A DNA stretch of 64,000 nucleotides from Aquarana catesbeiana. Taxonomy: Eukaryota > Chordata > Amphibia > Anura > Ranidae. The notes under the pieces are model-generated. The model was given only the letters and a program-made list of their open reading frames with translations. It ran no database searches and was not told where the DNA came from. A program made the position numbers and the translations under genes. Shown here in pieces: positions 44,728-56,792 of this stretch. Numbering within the stretch: the stretch's first letter is position 1; each line of letters begins with the position of its first letter. The DNA lies in assembly GCF_042186555.1 (NCBI RefSeq), contig NC_133332.1, forward strand, positions 128,586,375 through 128,650,374, given 5' to 3'.

Positions 44728-45373
44728 TATAGATATATCTATATCTTTAAAAAACAATCATTTCCTCTGAAACCACAGTTTTGATAGAACTAGTAATTTA
44801 CAATAATTTGTTATTATTCATTTTATAGACTTGTCTAGTGAATATAATTATTAATAAACTATTGTGACACTATTACCATAATAATTATACATAATTATCC
44901 ATCTTCTGTCTAAATTTTATGAGCTATTTTCAGCATGACTTCAGTAAAGCATTTCTTAAAAGGAGATTTCATATCAGGTAAAGCTAGCAGGCGAGAATTG
45001 AAGGAGGTTATGACTGGGGAGGACTGCTGTAAATCTTCAGTAGAAAGCTTTGTTTCATTTTGTCATTGGATATGTAATTACTGTTGCAGTTTTATTGAAC
45101 AATGGAGTGACTTTCTTTCTGTTTATAACATGTTGCACCCATAAATCTTTTAATTAGACAGTTCATGTAGCTTTAAAGAGCACTACCACATTTGGAATCT
45201 GACAATGTTACTTTTCTGATTTGCTTGTTTTGTAGTAGCTTACAACTGTCATATACTTCAGAGCAGTCAGATTATGCCTATATATCAAACAGACCTATGA
45301 TGTCTATGGCACTATCCAGGGTCCTAAACATTATGTGACTGTTCATATTTAGCCTACAAGGTAAGGCAGCTAT
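44728..45373. other. Spacer, nothing recognised
   Basis: AT-rich sequence with no supported gene or repeat structure. Confidence 0.45.
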
Positions 45374-46239
45374 AGGCCTCATGTACACTGCTGCTGCTAA
45401 ATGGACGTTTAGGCTTAATGTACACGGAATGTTTTTACAACCTCTCCTGAACGATTCAACCTGACTGATAGTAACCCACGTTTAAAACGTCCATAGCGTT
45501 TACATGCCGCGTTTTGCCGTGTTTGCGTTTAGAACCGTTAACAAATTTTTATTTTTTTTAAATAGCCAAAAATGAAAAACGCCTGTAAACAAAATGCGTT
45601 TAGCCGCATTTGGCGCTGGAAATGCCTTTAAACACAGCTTCTGAACGCATTTTTTTGGGTTCCAAAAAAAGCCTCTAAACGCAACTGCCTAGAAACGACT
45701 ATGAATGAACCTGTGTACATGTACTGATTAGATAACATAGAGGAGAGTTCAGGAGCAGTTGAAAAAAATGCCCAACTGCTCCTAATGTCCGTTTACCAGC
45801 AGCAGTGTACATGGGGCCTTAGGAGCAGTTGGGCATTTTTCTCAACTGCTCCTGAACTCTCCTTTATCTTATCTTATCCTATCACTACATGTACACAGGG
45901 TCATTTACAGTCGTTTCTAGGCAGGTGAGTTTAGAGGCTTTTTTTGGAATGCAAATAAATGGGTTCAAAAGCTGAGTTTAGAGGCAATTCAAGTGCCAAA
46001 CACTTCTAAATGCGGCTAAATGCAGTAACTTGCATTTAGCTGGATTTACAGGCGTTTTTCATTTTTGCCTATTTTGAAAAAAAAAGATTTTTTTTTAAAC
46101 ACTTCTAAATGCAAACGCGGCAAAAAGCCACTAGACACGGCATGTAATAGCAGCAAAATGGATGTTTTAAATGTGGGTTACTATCTGTCAAGTTAAATCA
46201 TTCAGGAGAGGTTGTAAAAACATCCCATGTACATGAAGC
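45374..46239. repeat. Foldback element with ~400-bp inverted arms
   Basis: Sequence from about 45405 to 45785 reappears inverted at about 45822-46239: 'tttttacaacctctcctga' against 'tcaggagaggttgtaaaaa', and 'caggagcagttga' near the centre. The segment 45374-45821 alone also has its own inverted ends ('aggcctcatgtacactg' against 'cagtgtacatggggcct'), so a MITE with an added inverted copy is likely. No coding. Confidence 0.88.
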
Positions 46240-46437
46240 AAGCCAAAGGGGAGCCAGCAAAAGTGATCTAATTAAATCTTAAAATATTTGTTTTGCATAA
46301 ATTATTTTGAACTGACATTGAGGCCTTCAAAGTTAATAAAGTTGATTGTTGGACCCTGAGCCTAGAACTTGTATGAAGGGTCTAGACAGGAGTGTACATT
46401 CCATCTGCTGGGTGTCAGAAAATGTTATAGAAGGGAC

Positions 46438-47904
46438 CAGGGCTGGACTGGGACACAAATTTGCCCCTGGAATTCATCCAGACTGGCCCACTTTAATTTT
46501 GCAGACACGCACAAAAACAATTGAACAAGTTAAGTGGGGGGGCTAACGTCTTGCAGGAACATTGCTACAGCCTCATTGGCCAGGTTAGGTGATATAGAGT
46601 GCCAGGTTAGGTTGTATATAGACACAGTAACAAAACACTGGCCACCGCCCACACCCATAACTGGCCTTCACAGTAAGGAGCACATGGAGGGCATATACAT
46701 GTAAGACAAAGACAATTCCATAGCTCAACTCACCAACCAGTCTGCTGAGGCTGTGAAGGCCAGTTATGGGTGTGAGCGGTGGCCAGTGTTTTGTTACTGT
46801 TCGTAAATGTGGGTCGGGGACACACTGGACACCTTTGCTGCCATTGTGCTCTTGCTGGGTGTCCAGTGTGCTCCTGTCCCTTTAAGGGGGCTTGGGCCGC
46901 CTCCAGGCTCACCTGTCTCACACCTATCCATTTAATGCATGTGCTTCCACTGTGGAGACACTTATAAATTTAGTAGTGTTAGGACTGCAAGTAATACAGG
47001 GTGCCTTGACGAGGCCTTGCAGCTTTCACATGCGTTTGCAAATGTGTGCTAACTAAACCCCTGCTTTTAACATACGGTTAGACAGGCTAATTTGGTTGGT
47101 CAGCAGACTGGTTGGTGAGTTGAGCTATGGAATTGTCTTTGTCTTACATAGGTTGTATATAGAGCCAGGCTAGGTTGTATCTAGAGCCAGGTTAGGTGGT
47201 ATATAGAGCCAGGTTAGGTGGTATACAGAGCCAGAGAAAATACATGACAATGTAAATAGATAAGAGAATACTGACCCTATTGCCCTCTTCCTCTGTCACT
47301 TGTACTAAAAGTATGAACACATGATTATCCCTGCTGCTGCAGAACCCCCTTCTCCCCCTCCCTCTAGTAAACAGAAAGAAAAAAGTTAGCATGCTGAGGA
47401 CTGATTTTGGCTTCTTCTTCCAGGAACTGAAGTCAAAATGTGGTGGGAGGGGCTGCAGCATGGACAAAGCATTATTGGCTAACACTGAGCTGAGATGCAA
47501 ATATCTCCCCTCTCCCTCCCTTTGATGGTCCGGAATGGGACATTGAAATAACATCATCCAGTCCTGCATCTTAGTGTTGTGTGCCCTCCTCCACACATTA
47601 CAGGTTGGAGATGTATTTTGCACACACAGGTGCAGGTTTAGGGGGCAGAAGTACTGCTGCTGCTCGAGCTGGCTTTGCCTGCTTGTCATTATGACATGCA
47701 GGAGACCCGGACTGCAAACTTGTAACAGGACAGTCAGGGAGAATGATCGGCACAGCAATTACAGAGCGATACAATGTGTGTCTTTCCCTCCAGCAGCTGA
47801 GAGCTTACAGGAGGGAGAGGGAGAGACACACAGAACAAACCGGTACAATGAGCCATCGGCCCACCTGGAAACTCCCAGTAGTCCCAATGACCAGTACATG
47901 CCTG
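46438..47904. mobile_element. Non-autonomous hAT with perfect 8-bp TSD
   Basis: gaagggac occurs at 46430-46437 and 47905-47912. The ends are CAGGGCTGGACTGG and, from the right, CAGGCATGTACTGG. Inside are two interleaved inverted repeats (46626-46674 with 46751-46800; about 46703-46745 with 47101-47150), a ~31-bp tandem unit 'ccaggttaggtggtatatagag' at 47150-47232 (and diverged copies at 46580-46625), and the 200-bp module shared with 36015-36215. The longest frame (47192-47758, minus) has no domain. Confidence 0.92.
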
Positions 47905-47912
47905 GAAGGGAC

Positions 47913-49616
47913 AGCTATGTCTCATGTACGGTGGAACTTCTAATTACCCACCATTGTGAGAGTTCCCTAAGTATAGGAAAAGTTTACATAGTTCCTTATA
48001 TGTATCGATATAGGGCTTAAACAACCACTAATTGTGTGATTTTTGCAGGGAACACTGCCCCATGATTCGGGCACCTTCTGCGGCTAAATAATAAAAGTTA
48101 ATTTATGGGAACCAGTGCACTCACAGACCAGCCTTAGAACATTGGAAGTAGGGAGCTTGTGCTAGGGAATGGAGTGCAGGTTGCTCATACATGATATACA
48201 ACATGCTGGTAAGTAGCCCATAGTCCTTGCATCAAACTAGCTATCAACATCAAATATCTGGTCTTTGCAGATGAGTAAAATTTTCTTTCAATTTGGGTTT
48301 GGACAAACCAGTTCACTTGTCACTAATTGCAAGTTTCATAGTTAAAAAAAGATAGCCTAATTTACAGAAATTGCAAGCTGCAGCAAAGATAATCAATTGG
48401 CTATAGATGCATTATATATAAATTGGTCTTGGATGTACATGCTACATTAATGCCACTATCTGACTCCATTCAAGTGTCAACATATTCAACACTGCTACTT
48501 AATTTGCATAACGAAAGGAGAACAAAGCAAAAAATAATTACAACTTAAACTATAATGAAGCAATCAGTAATAATGAGGTGCCCACTCTGATAAGCTCATA
48601 ATCTAAAAGAAATAATTAAGTTCACTTGTTTTGAACTGGCCAACAAATTATACTCATGACTTTTTGTGATTAACTGAAATCTAACAATGTTAAAATTCTG
48701 TATCCACTGTGTTACAGTCCACAGATGAATGTTAATTACATTTCAGAGAGAACATATCTTTTTACACACAAAAAAAGACTGACATGTAGCTCAGTTGTAG
48801 ATTTTTCTTGCATTTACGTTTTATATTTTTAAACAAAGATGACCACAGAGAAATATTTTACTGTTCTGAGTTATGTCTATGCAGTTCTTAACAAATGACT
48901 GTGGTTGCAGAACTCTTGATTAAGAATAAATTAAGAATAAATATGCACAGAAAAAAAAACAATTTTAAGAGCCTCCATTTAGGCCTTTTATATTGTCAAA
49001 AGTATTGTATGGGACACTTGCCTTTACACAACATGAACTTTAAAGCGTAAACACTTTTGTTGATAAAAAAAGCATTCCCCTCTGGGTGATCTATGTACAT
49101 TGCAAGGATTATAACAACCTTTATTGCAGATTCCTACTTTTTGTTATTCTGAAGAAATCCCTGTTTGTTCCTCTGTGCCTCTGTGCTGAGTGGGTCTAAT
49201 GGGAATGGTTTCATAATTATCAATCAGCTGTGCAGCTGCAGAGCACTATTGAGGAAATATGCTGGGTCTGCATCCTTTTTCTTCCTACAGGTAGTATCTC
49301 ACCAAAAATTACATCTTTCTTCCAGGGTATGCCTGAAATCTGACATGTATCTTAGGCAGACTTCTGGGAAAATCAGTGAGCCAATCACACAAGCAGGAAA
49401 TGCTGTTTTTGGGGGGTGGTCAGTACACTTTCTGTGTACAGAACACCTCCAGGTAGCCATATTGCATTGCATTTTCAGAAAATTACAGAGCTGCAGATTG
49501 AAAAGGAAAGGTAATTTTTAAAACAAAAAATTACAATATGACTTGTGTCTCAATTGTATATACTATATTATTTTTTCTTTATTTGCTATTATTTTTCCCA
49601 CAAAAGGGAAGTTACC
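47913..49616. other. Spacer of 1.7 kb, nothing recognised
   Basis: No coding frame above 120 codons, no clear inverted or tandem repeats and no known element ends. It is the longest quiet stretch in the window and the best candidate for single-copy sequence. Confidence 0.5.
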
Positions 49617-50482
49617 CTTTAATGCCATCCCCGCCTTAGTCTATAAGGTCCGATATTGAGTTGGCCCACCCTTTGCATCTATAACAGCTTCAACTTTTCT
49701 GGCAATGCTGTCCATAAGGTTTAGGAATGTGTCAAAGGGAATGTTTGACCATTCTTCCAGAAGCGCATTTATGAGGTCAGACACTGGTGTTGGGTGAGAA
49801 GGCCTGGCTCGCAGTCTCTGATCTAATTCATCCCAAAGGTGTTCTATCCGGCTGTGCAGGCCAGTCAAGTTCCTCCACCCCAAACACGCTCATCCATGTT
49901 TTTATAGACTTTGATTTGTGCACTGGTCCAAATCATTTGGTGGAGGAGGGATTATGGTGTGGGGTTGTTTTTCAGGGGTTGGGTTTGACCCCTTAGTTTA
50001 AGTGAAGGGAACTATTAAGGTGTCAGAATACCAAGACATTTTGGAAAATTTCACCCTCTCAACTTTGTGGGAACAGTTTGGGGATGGCCCTTTCCTGTTC
50101 CAACATGACTGCGCACCAGTGCACAAAGCAAGGTCCATAAAGACATGGATGAGCAAGGTTTGGGTGGAGGAACTTAACTGGCCTGCACACGTGTCCTGAT
50201 GTCAACCAGATGGAACACATTTGGGATGAATTTGAGCGGAGACTGCAAGCAAGGCTTTCTCGTCCAACATCAGTGCCTAACCTCACAAATGCACTTCTGG
50301 AAGAATGGTCAAACATTCCCATAGACACACTCCTAGGCCTTGTGGACAGCCTTCCCAGAAGAGTTGAAGCTGTTACAGCTGAAAGGGTGGGCCAACTCAA
50401 TATGGAACCCAAGGATTAGGACTGGGATGACATTAAAGTTCATGTGCGTGTACAGGCAGGCGTCCCAATACTTTTGACAATA

Positions 50483-50486
<4 letters not shown>
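49617..50486 (+). mobile_element. Tc1 derivative with inverted duplication of its 3' half
   Basis: The right end reads 'cgtcccaatacttttgacaa' then TATA, a typical Tc1 end. The left side (49617-49925) is an inverted, diverged copy of the right side (about 50117-50440): both encode the C-terminal part of the same transposase, in opposite directions. The outer ~25 bases of the left end are missing. Confidence 0.85.
49641..50419 (+). pseudogene. Tc1 transposase relics in both orientations
   Basis: Plus strand: 49920-50199 covers the middle with VSEYQDILENFTLSTLW and LFQHDCAPVHKARSIKTW, ending LNWPAHVS. A shift follows, then MEHIWDEFERRLQARLSRPT to 50419. Minus strand, 49883-49641: a second C-terminal copy (IEHLWDELDQRLRARPSHPT, then ALLEEWSNIPFDTFL). 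The second aspartate (QHDCAPVH) and the glutamate (MEHIWDE) are visible. The N-terminal half is absent. Inactive. Confidence 0.87.
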
Positions 50487-50558
<72 letters not shown>

Positions 50559-50590
50559 GTGTATATAGATATAGATATATCTATATATAT
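50487..50590. repeat. (TG)n microsatellite with AT palindrome
   Basis: About 29 TG units begin at the very end of the Tc1 derivative and pass into TATATG repeats and 'tagatatagatatatctata'. The last phrase also flanks the Tc1 at 43197. Confidence 0.95.
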
Positions 50591-50859
50591 TTATCACATA
50601 TACAGTACACTACAAAATTGTTTAAAATAAATTTGGACTTTGCATGCAGATTACATATATATTATTTTCATGAATAAAAAAGTTTAGATATTTGTTAAAG
50701 TTTTTAGGTAAATATGGTAGATTGCACTTAAAGCTGAGGAGTTAGGAGCTGAATTATCTACTGGTGACACTGTGGTCCAATGACCTCAGGGATACAGTTC
50801 TGGTGTCTGCAAGTGGATATCTCCCAGCAGCCTGGGAATTAGTCTGCACCTGGTGCTGG

Positions 50860-51840
50860 CTACTGGGAGGGTATTAAGCTCTTTTTCAGTTATCTCACAG
50901 TACCTTAGAGTTTTACCTGTGTGCCTGTCATGAACGGCATGCCAGTAAGCAAGATTGTCCCTCTGGGCAGATTCTTGTGCACAAGCGCAGGCCAGTTCAC
51001 TGCCCCTCACATGCACTTAGGAAATGTGCACATGCTCATGCTCCAACCTGGCTTGTCTTGACCACTCCTTAAACTCTTTGAACTCTGCGTGTAAAGACTC
51101 TGGCTTATCGCCTGACCTCTGCATCTGCCTGTGCCTCTGGACTGCTAATCTGTTACCAACTCTGGCCTGTAACCTGACTACGCTCCTGCTCATGAACCTG
51201 TACCAGATCCACTTACCAGTACCTGACCTGGCTTGCCTGACTCTGCTTCTTCTAAGCAATTTGCTACAAGCACCTGCTTACCACCTGTCAGTACCTGCTC
51301 TCCTCCTGTCTGTCACCAATGCCAGCCTACTACCTACATGCCACTACCCTGCTCACCTGCTCCGCTGTGGTGCACAGTTGGCTTTTCGCTGCTTGGCTTG
51401 GACATCCTGCTTGACTTTGCTGCTAGTAAGACCAAGAGGCACTCAAGCTACTCTGTGCTCCTCTTGTCTACTCTATCAGGGGGTCCCGAGATGGAGGTAT
51501 AAGAGAAGCCTTCCTCAACATGTCAGGAACCTCCACCAGGTACGTGATAGTGCCTTTTTGCCCATTTTTTCTGCCAGTCATCCTTTTCCTGTCTACTGTA
51601 AACCTGGTCCTCATCCTGGCCCCATTCCTGATGCTTCCTACCTGATTCTCCTTGCCAGTTCTCCAAATCCTGCTGCCTATACCTGTTTTCTGTGTACCTC
51701 ATCCCCATCCTCCTATTCCTGCTACCTGTACCTGACACCCACTTTGGCTACATTCCTAACCCATCTTATCCACTGTTCCTTTTACTTGCTTTACCTGATT
51801 CATCATGCTGCTTTGTATATAGTGTAATATAGGTTGCACT
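50860..51840. repeat. Pyrimidine-rich dispersed repeat
   Basis: Degenerate phrases of 'cctgac(t/c)', 'gcctgt' and 'ctcctgctcatgaacctgta' type recur throughout, as at 2690-3180. A 267-codon plus-strand frame (51024-51827) is composed of leucine, cysteine, proline and threonine with no domain. I read it as a by-product of base composition. Confidence 0.45.
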
Positions 51841-52809
51841 TTTCTATAGCTTTGGTAATTTGCCCTTTACTTCTATGACTACACCCCTGGTGGATGGGGC
51901 AAAACAAGTCAGAGGACGTGGCATGTGGAGTTGTCTAAGGCTGAGCCATTTCACTAATGTTAACAACATAGACTGAACTGGGAGAGTGGCAATTTTTCTA
52001 AGCATACTACACACTACTGGATAGTGATATATCTAGCTGGAAACGCATACCTAAGAACCAGCGGGACAATATATATTTTCCTTTTTTGCTTAGCCTACCA
52101 ATATAAGAAAATCACTGTAGTAGTTGGCATTTTCTGAATGGCCAATGATGTCCAGACTTAAAACTGCTGCAAAGTAACAATATACTACGATACCCAAAAT
52201 TTTTCATAAGCAATGTTTTACCAAACATTTACAGCTTACCAGTTTAGAGAAACCCATAAATAATGGCTCAAGGACTATTTCCCCACACTTTGCCATGCAT
52301 AGCAATATTTAATTAGGCATGAGATATGGGTTTTAATGAATGCAGGTTTGACCCCAATGCATGCATTCACCATTCATGGACCAAGGGTTCTATTTGGCTG
52401 AAAGTGTCCAATTTTCCCACTCAAAATCTAGACTGCTCTATGTAAACAGTTCTGAAAACTTAATTGACCAAATATGGGCAGGGCCATATTTGGTCAATGA
52501 TGTCATTCAAGATTCAAGTCTGTTATTTGGAGAATTCTGTCATTTAGCAGCGGTAATATGGCTCGGGAACTTCATTGTGCAGTGGGATGTCATAGTGGTA
52601 GGGAAATATTGTCATATAGTGGGTCCTTATAATTGATGATAGATTTACATCGCTGAACATAGTGATTGACATATATTTACATGTATTTATATTGGAGGAC
52701 ATTATTAACATTGTTTTGCTTTTAAAAAACTTTTTCAGGGTATCGGTGTGCTTATTTACATTATATGGCTGCACACGTGCTGCACACGTGCTGCCCTTTT
52801 ATTGTTATG
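51841..52809. other. Spacer with one strong small hairpin
   Basis: Nothing coding is seen. At 52463-52498 ATTGACCAAATATGG is followed after six bases by its exact complement. Confidence 0.6.
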
Positions 52810-53292
52810 TTAAAGAAGAAGTCCGGTCAAAGCTTGTTTGGCTGTACTTCCTCTATGCATCACAGGAGTGCAGTTCTTTTTGCATTCCTGTGACCTGTTT
52901 TCAGCAAAGAGCAGGCTGAAGTCCGCTCTCTGCTGATGTCACGGATGTCAGTCCAGGCACCGCATCATCGCGCCAATAAAGTCTGAATCCACCAGATGCC
53001 TGGACTGACTCCCAGCTCAGCCTCTCAGCGAGCCGATAAGAGCCTGATCGGACCGCTCCCCTCCCCTCCACAGCCCAGTGCTCTAATGAGCAAGGAGGGA
53101 GCAGAGCAGAAAGCTGTAACTGACAGCCTACAGCTCTCTGCTCACGGAGCTCTAAAAACTGAGTGCTCGGCGGCGTTCGAGTGCTCGGTTCTCAGTGCAG
53201 AGGCGTCGGGGGACAGATGCAGCATCAGAGCGATGCTGCATCCACCTAGGTAAGTATGGACCTAGAAAAAAAATCCTTTACTTCTCTTTTAA
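52810..53292. mobile_element. MITE with TTAA target site (piggyBac-like)
   Basis: TTAA stands at 52810-52813 and 53289-53292. Just inside, AGAAGAAGT on the left is matched by AAGAGAAGT from the right. A hairpin GATGCAGCATC/GATGCTGCATC lies at 53216-53242. No coding. The GC-rich interior contrasts with its surroundings. Confidence 0.7.
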
Positions 53293-53444
53293 GCATCTGG
53301 TTGGAATAATAAAGGGAACCCTGTGTTTTTTTTTTTCTTTTATTGTTACTGTTGAAGGATTACATCATACATTTCTGTAATTATGTGCAACTTTTAGGCA
53401 TCCCACAATGTCATTATTTAAAATTTTGTTGCATTTTTTCCATT

Positions 53445-55312
53445 ATTTTTTTATATTAAAGAATTACAATCTATTATATAAGCACAGTAAGTACAGAGTT
53501 TCCAAATTTTTAAAACAGGGATATCATCATATACATGACAAAACTTCCAAACTGTCCATCCAAAGGTAATGTCACAATAACCATATAATGGCATGTAAGA
53601 AATGAAAAGGGATAAAGAAAAAATAACAAAAAAAAAACAAAAAAAAAAAAAAATGGAGAAAACACTTGGTAGCTGATACCAATATTTACCTGTCTATAGC
53701 ATTATATCACGATATTCCAAAAACATGCGTTGGTTAAGTACAGAACCACTTAGTACAGCTCCAGATCATCCCAGTAGAAGTCTATCCATGATGAGCTGTG
53801 GTGGAGCAAGACATCCAACCAACCCTTCCATGTTTGTAAAAATGAATTACAGCCAGGTCCATAAATATTGGGACATCGACACAATTCTAATATTTTTGGA
53901 TCTATACACCACCACAATGGATTTGAAATGAAACAAACAAGATGTGCTTTAACTGCAGACTTTCAGCTTTAATTTGAGGGTATTTACATCCAAATCGGGT
54001 GAACAGTGTAGGAATTACAACAGTTTGTATATGTGCCTCCCACTTTTTAAGGGACCAAAAGTAATGGGACAGATTAACAATCATCCATCAAACTTTCACT
54101 TTTTAATACCTGGTTGCAAATCCTTTGCAGTCAATTACAGCCTGATGTCTGGAATGCACAGACAACACCAGATGCTGGGTTTCATCCCTGGTGATGCTCT
54201 GCTAGGCCTCTACTGCAACTGTCTTCAGTTCCTGCTTGTTCTTGGGGCATTTTTCCTTCAGTTTTGTCTTCAGCAAGTGAAATGCATGCTCACTCGGATT
54301 CAGGTCAGGTGATTGACTTGGCCATTGCATAACATTCCACTTCTTTAACTTAAAAAACTCTTTGGTTGCTTTCGCAGTATGCTTCGGGTCATTGCCCATC
54401 TGCGCTGGGAAGCGCCATCCAATGAGTTCTGAAGCATTTTGCTGAATATGAGCAGATAATATTGCTCAAAACACTTCAGAATTCATCCTACTGATTTTTT
54501 CAGCAGTCACATCATCAATAAATACAAGAGAATCAGTTCCATCAGTTCGTTGTCTAGGGCACCCAGAAGACATGTGATTGGATCAAATAGGATAGTAATT
54601 TGAGAAACTAAGGAGACAATGTCTAAGCCTTCTTTCCAATATCTACAGTACTTGGCTTCAGACTCCACCATATCATATGGATAAAGTCTCTATAATGTTG
54701 TTGCATCTGGGACATATTGGGGTTTCTCTTTTGCCTCATTGATATAGTTTAGCTGAAGTTCTATAAATTCAGAAAGCATAAAACGTAAGGAAAATGCACA
54801 TAATGAAACTAAAGGTATGGCACTCAATATTGAATCCCAATTATCTCTCTTAATGGCACCCCCCATCAGCCTCCCACTTGCTTCAACACAGTATATTAGC
54901 TGTGTTCTGGACCTTGGGCAGTAAGTTAGTGTATATGCGACTAATCATTCCTTTATTTAGAGTACACTGGGTAATGTACCTGAGGATGTTGAGCCAAAGT
55001 GGTATTTCGAGGTGAGACAGGGGTATTAGTGTTGGATGAGAGCTAATAACTAGCGTGTAGATGCAGTCAGAACTATCCCTTATATGCCATCCCATTATGT
55101 GTTGCATTGGGCTACCAGAAAGTATAATTTAGTGTTCAGAACTGCTAATCTCCCATGTTCCTTACCATTTTGCAGTATGGACAGTTGGATCCTGGCCTGC
55201 TATTTTTTCCATATGAATGCCCAAAATTGCGCATCTAAATGTGGAGAACATGACCTAGGGATTTTTTTTTTCTTTTGCATATTTAATGTTGCCATTTAAG
55301 CAGCATGAAAAG
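53445..55312 (-). mobile_element. Degenerate minus-strand L1, split by a Tc1
   Basis: The 53445-53849 part looks like L1 3' sequence. The 54548-55312 part, translated on the minus strand, includes a decayed 'GGLgvP..Y' block (read as GRLAVLNTKLYFLVAQ near 55090-55160). Many stops are present. The assignment of the first part is less certain than the second. Confidence 0.5.
53850..54547 (-). mobile_element. Truncated Tc1/mariner element
   Basis: The left end, after TA, is CAGCCAGGTCCATAAATATT, a typical Tc1 end. The other end is missing. The minus-strand relic at 54202-54399 reads GNDPKHTAKATKEFF, then VMQWPSQSPDLNPSEHAFHL, the block holding the last two catalytic positions; the usual 'NPIEH' reads NPSEH. 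It lies inside a minus-strand L1 and is therefore younger than that L1. Confidence 0.85.
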
Positions 55313-55321
55313 GCCCCCTCC

Positions 55322-55837
55322 TATGTAAACAGTTTTATTGAAATAGTTTTTGTGCATTGGTACATGTTCACACGACAGTGCCCAACCACATATGCGCTTT
55401 TTTAAAACAGATTCATAGATATTAGCCTAAAAAAGTCAGAAAATATAATTAAATTCACCTGCCACAGACTTCCATGGAATTCAAGCTATGTTCTATGTTT
55501 GAAAACTTCCCGCTGGGTTCAGCAAACCTGTTCATTGTTTACATATGTTTGTATGACCAGTTTGTTTGTTATGTTTTATGAACAGTACATGTGTACAAGG
55601 GTGTGGGACTTCAAAATATATTTTTTTTTACTTGATTTGACATTTTTTACCACTTTTTTAAGTTCAACCTAACTTCATAACCATTAAAATGGGGCTTTAC
55701 AATGTAAGCTTCCATGGTGTGTACATCAGAGCGGTGTATTACAGCCTAAGTCATAGAAAATTGAGCAGTTGGGTTTTTTACAAATAAGTACCTCTTATTA
55801 CTGAATAAATCTTACAACCAACATAATAACCTTTAAG
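55322..55837 (-). mobile_element. Possible short L1 3' fragment
   Basis: The left edge 'acagttttattgaaatagtt' resembles the 3' ends of the other minus-strand L1 copies ('tttatttcaatagtttttat' at 60277). The rest has no coding. Boundaries are uncertain. Confidence 0.35.
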
Positions 55838-56792
55838 TAGGGATCTTTTTATTGCATCAAATCATGTCGTAACAGAGAGCAATAACACTTAGACCACTAT
55901 CAACAGGCTTTCTCGTGGTAATGAGAAAGGGTGGGATATTCAACTTGACTTCTTTTAGATCAGGGATTGTTTGAGTGTGTTGGGTGGGTTGTCCTAAACA
56001 GATTGCAAGGCTATATCGTTCTGTGGGTGTTTGTACTTTAATTAACGCAGGGGATAGAAGAAGAAAGAGATTTATGAGAGGGGGAAATCTGGGGAGGAGG
56101 GAAACACAAGGGGTAAGAGGGAAGAGGTGCAGGAGAAGGAAAAGGAGGCCGCTCTTCAGCCATATTTTTTCCCCTCTGCCCCAAATATGGGGGGAAGGGG
56201 AAGGGGTGGAGAAGGAATTTTATAGGGGGTCCTGATTTGGTAAAGATTACATAGGGAAGTAGGATTTGTAACAGTCCGATGTTTTGAAGTGGGTCCAACA
56301 GGCCCACGTGGTTGTAAATTTTTGTATGCGTTCATGGGCGGTAAGTATCAATTCCTCCATTTCTTCTATTTTGGATATTCTGAGTAGCCATTCTGAGTTG
56401 GTAAAGATTACATAGGGAAGTAGGATTTGTAACAGTCCGATGTTTTGAAGTGGGTCCAACAGGCCCACATGGTTGTAAATTTTTGTATGCGTTCATGGGC
56501 GGTAAGTATCAATTCCTCCATTTCTTCTATTTTGGATATTCTGAGTAGCCATTCTCCAATGGATGGTATTTCTGTTGATCTCCAGTGTATGGGGACGCAG
56601 AGTCTCGCAGCGTTGCATGGCCAAAGATTTGTGGTAGTCGTGTTTGGGTAGTGTCGTATGGTGTAAGAGGTGTTGAGTGGGGTTGTAGTTCAAGGTGTAA
56701 GTGGTAAATTGTTCTATGATGGAGTGTACCTCACTCCAGAATTTTTGTATGGAGTCGCACTCCCACCAGATGTGTATCATGGATCCTACTGC
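55838..56792 (-). mobile_element. L1 3' part with a 161-bp tandem duplication
   Basis: Minus-strand ORF2 tail near 56790-56493 includes IHIWWECDSIQKFWSEVHS and TYTLNYNPTQHLL. A 161-bp segment starting at 56239 is repeated at 56400 almost without change. The next L1's poly-T interrupts it at 56792, so this copy is the oldest in the stack. Confidence 0.8.

Noticed and set aside
47192..47758. 188-codon minus-strand frame
   Set aside because: Lies wholly within a non-autonomous hAT; no domain and low complexity.
51024..51827. 267-codon plus-strand frame
   Set aside because: Leucine-, cysteine- and proline-rich translation of a pyrimidine-rich repeat, with no domain. The same base style recurs at 2690-3180.
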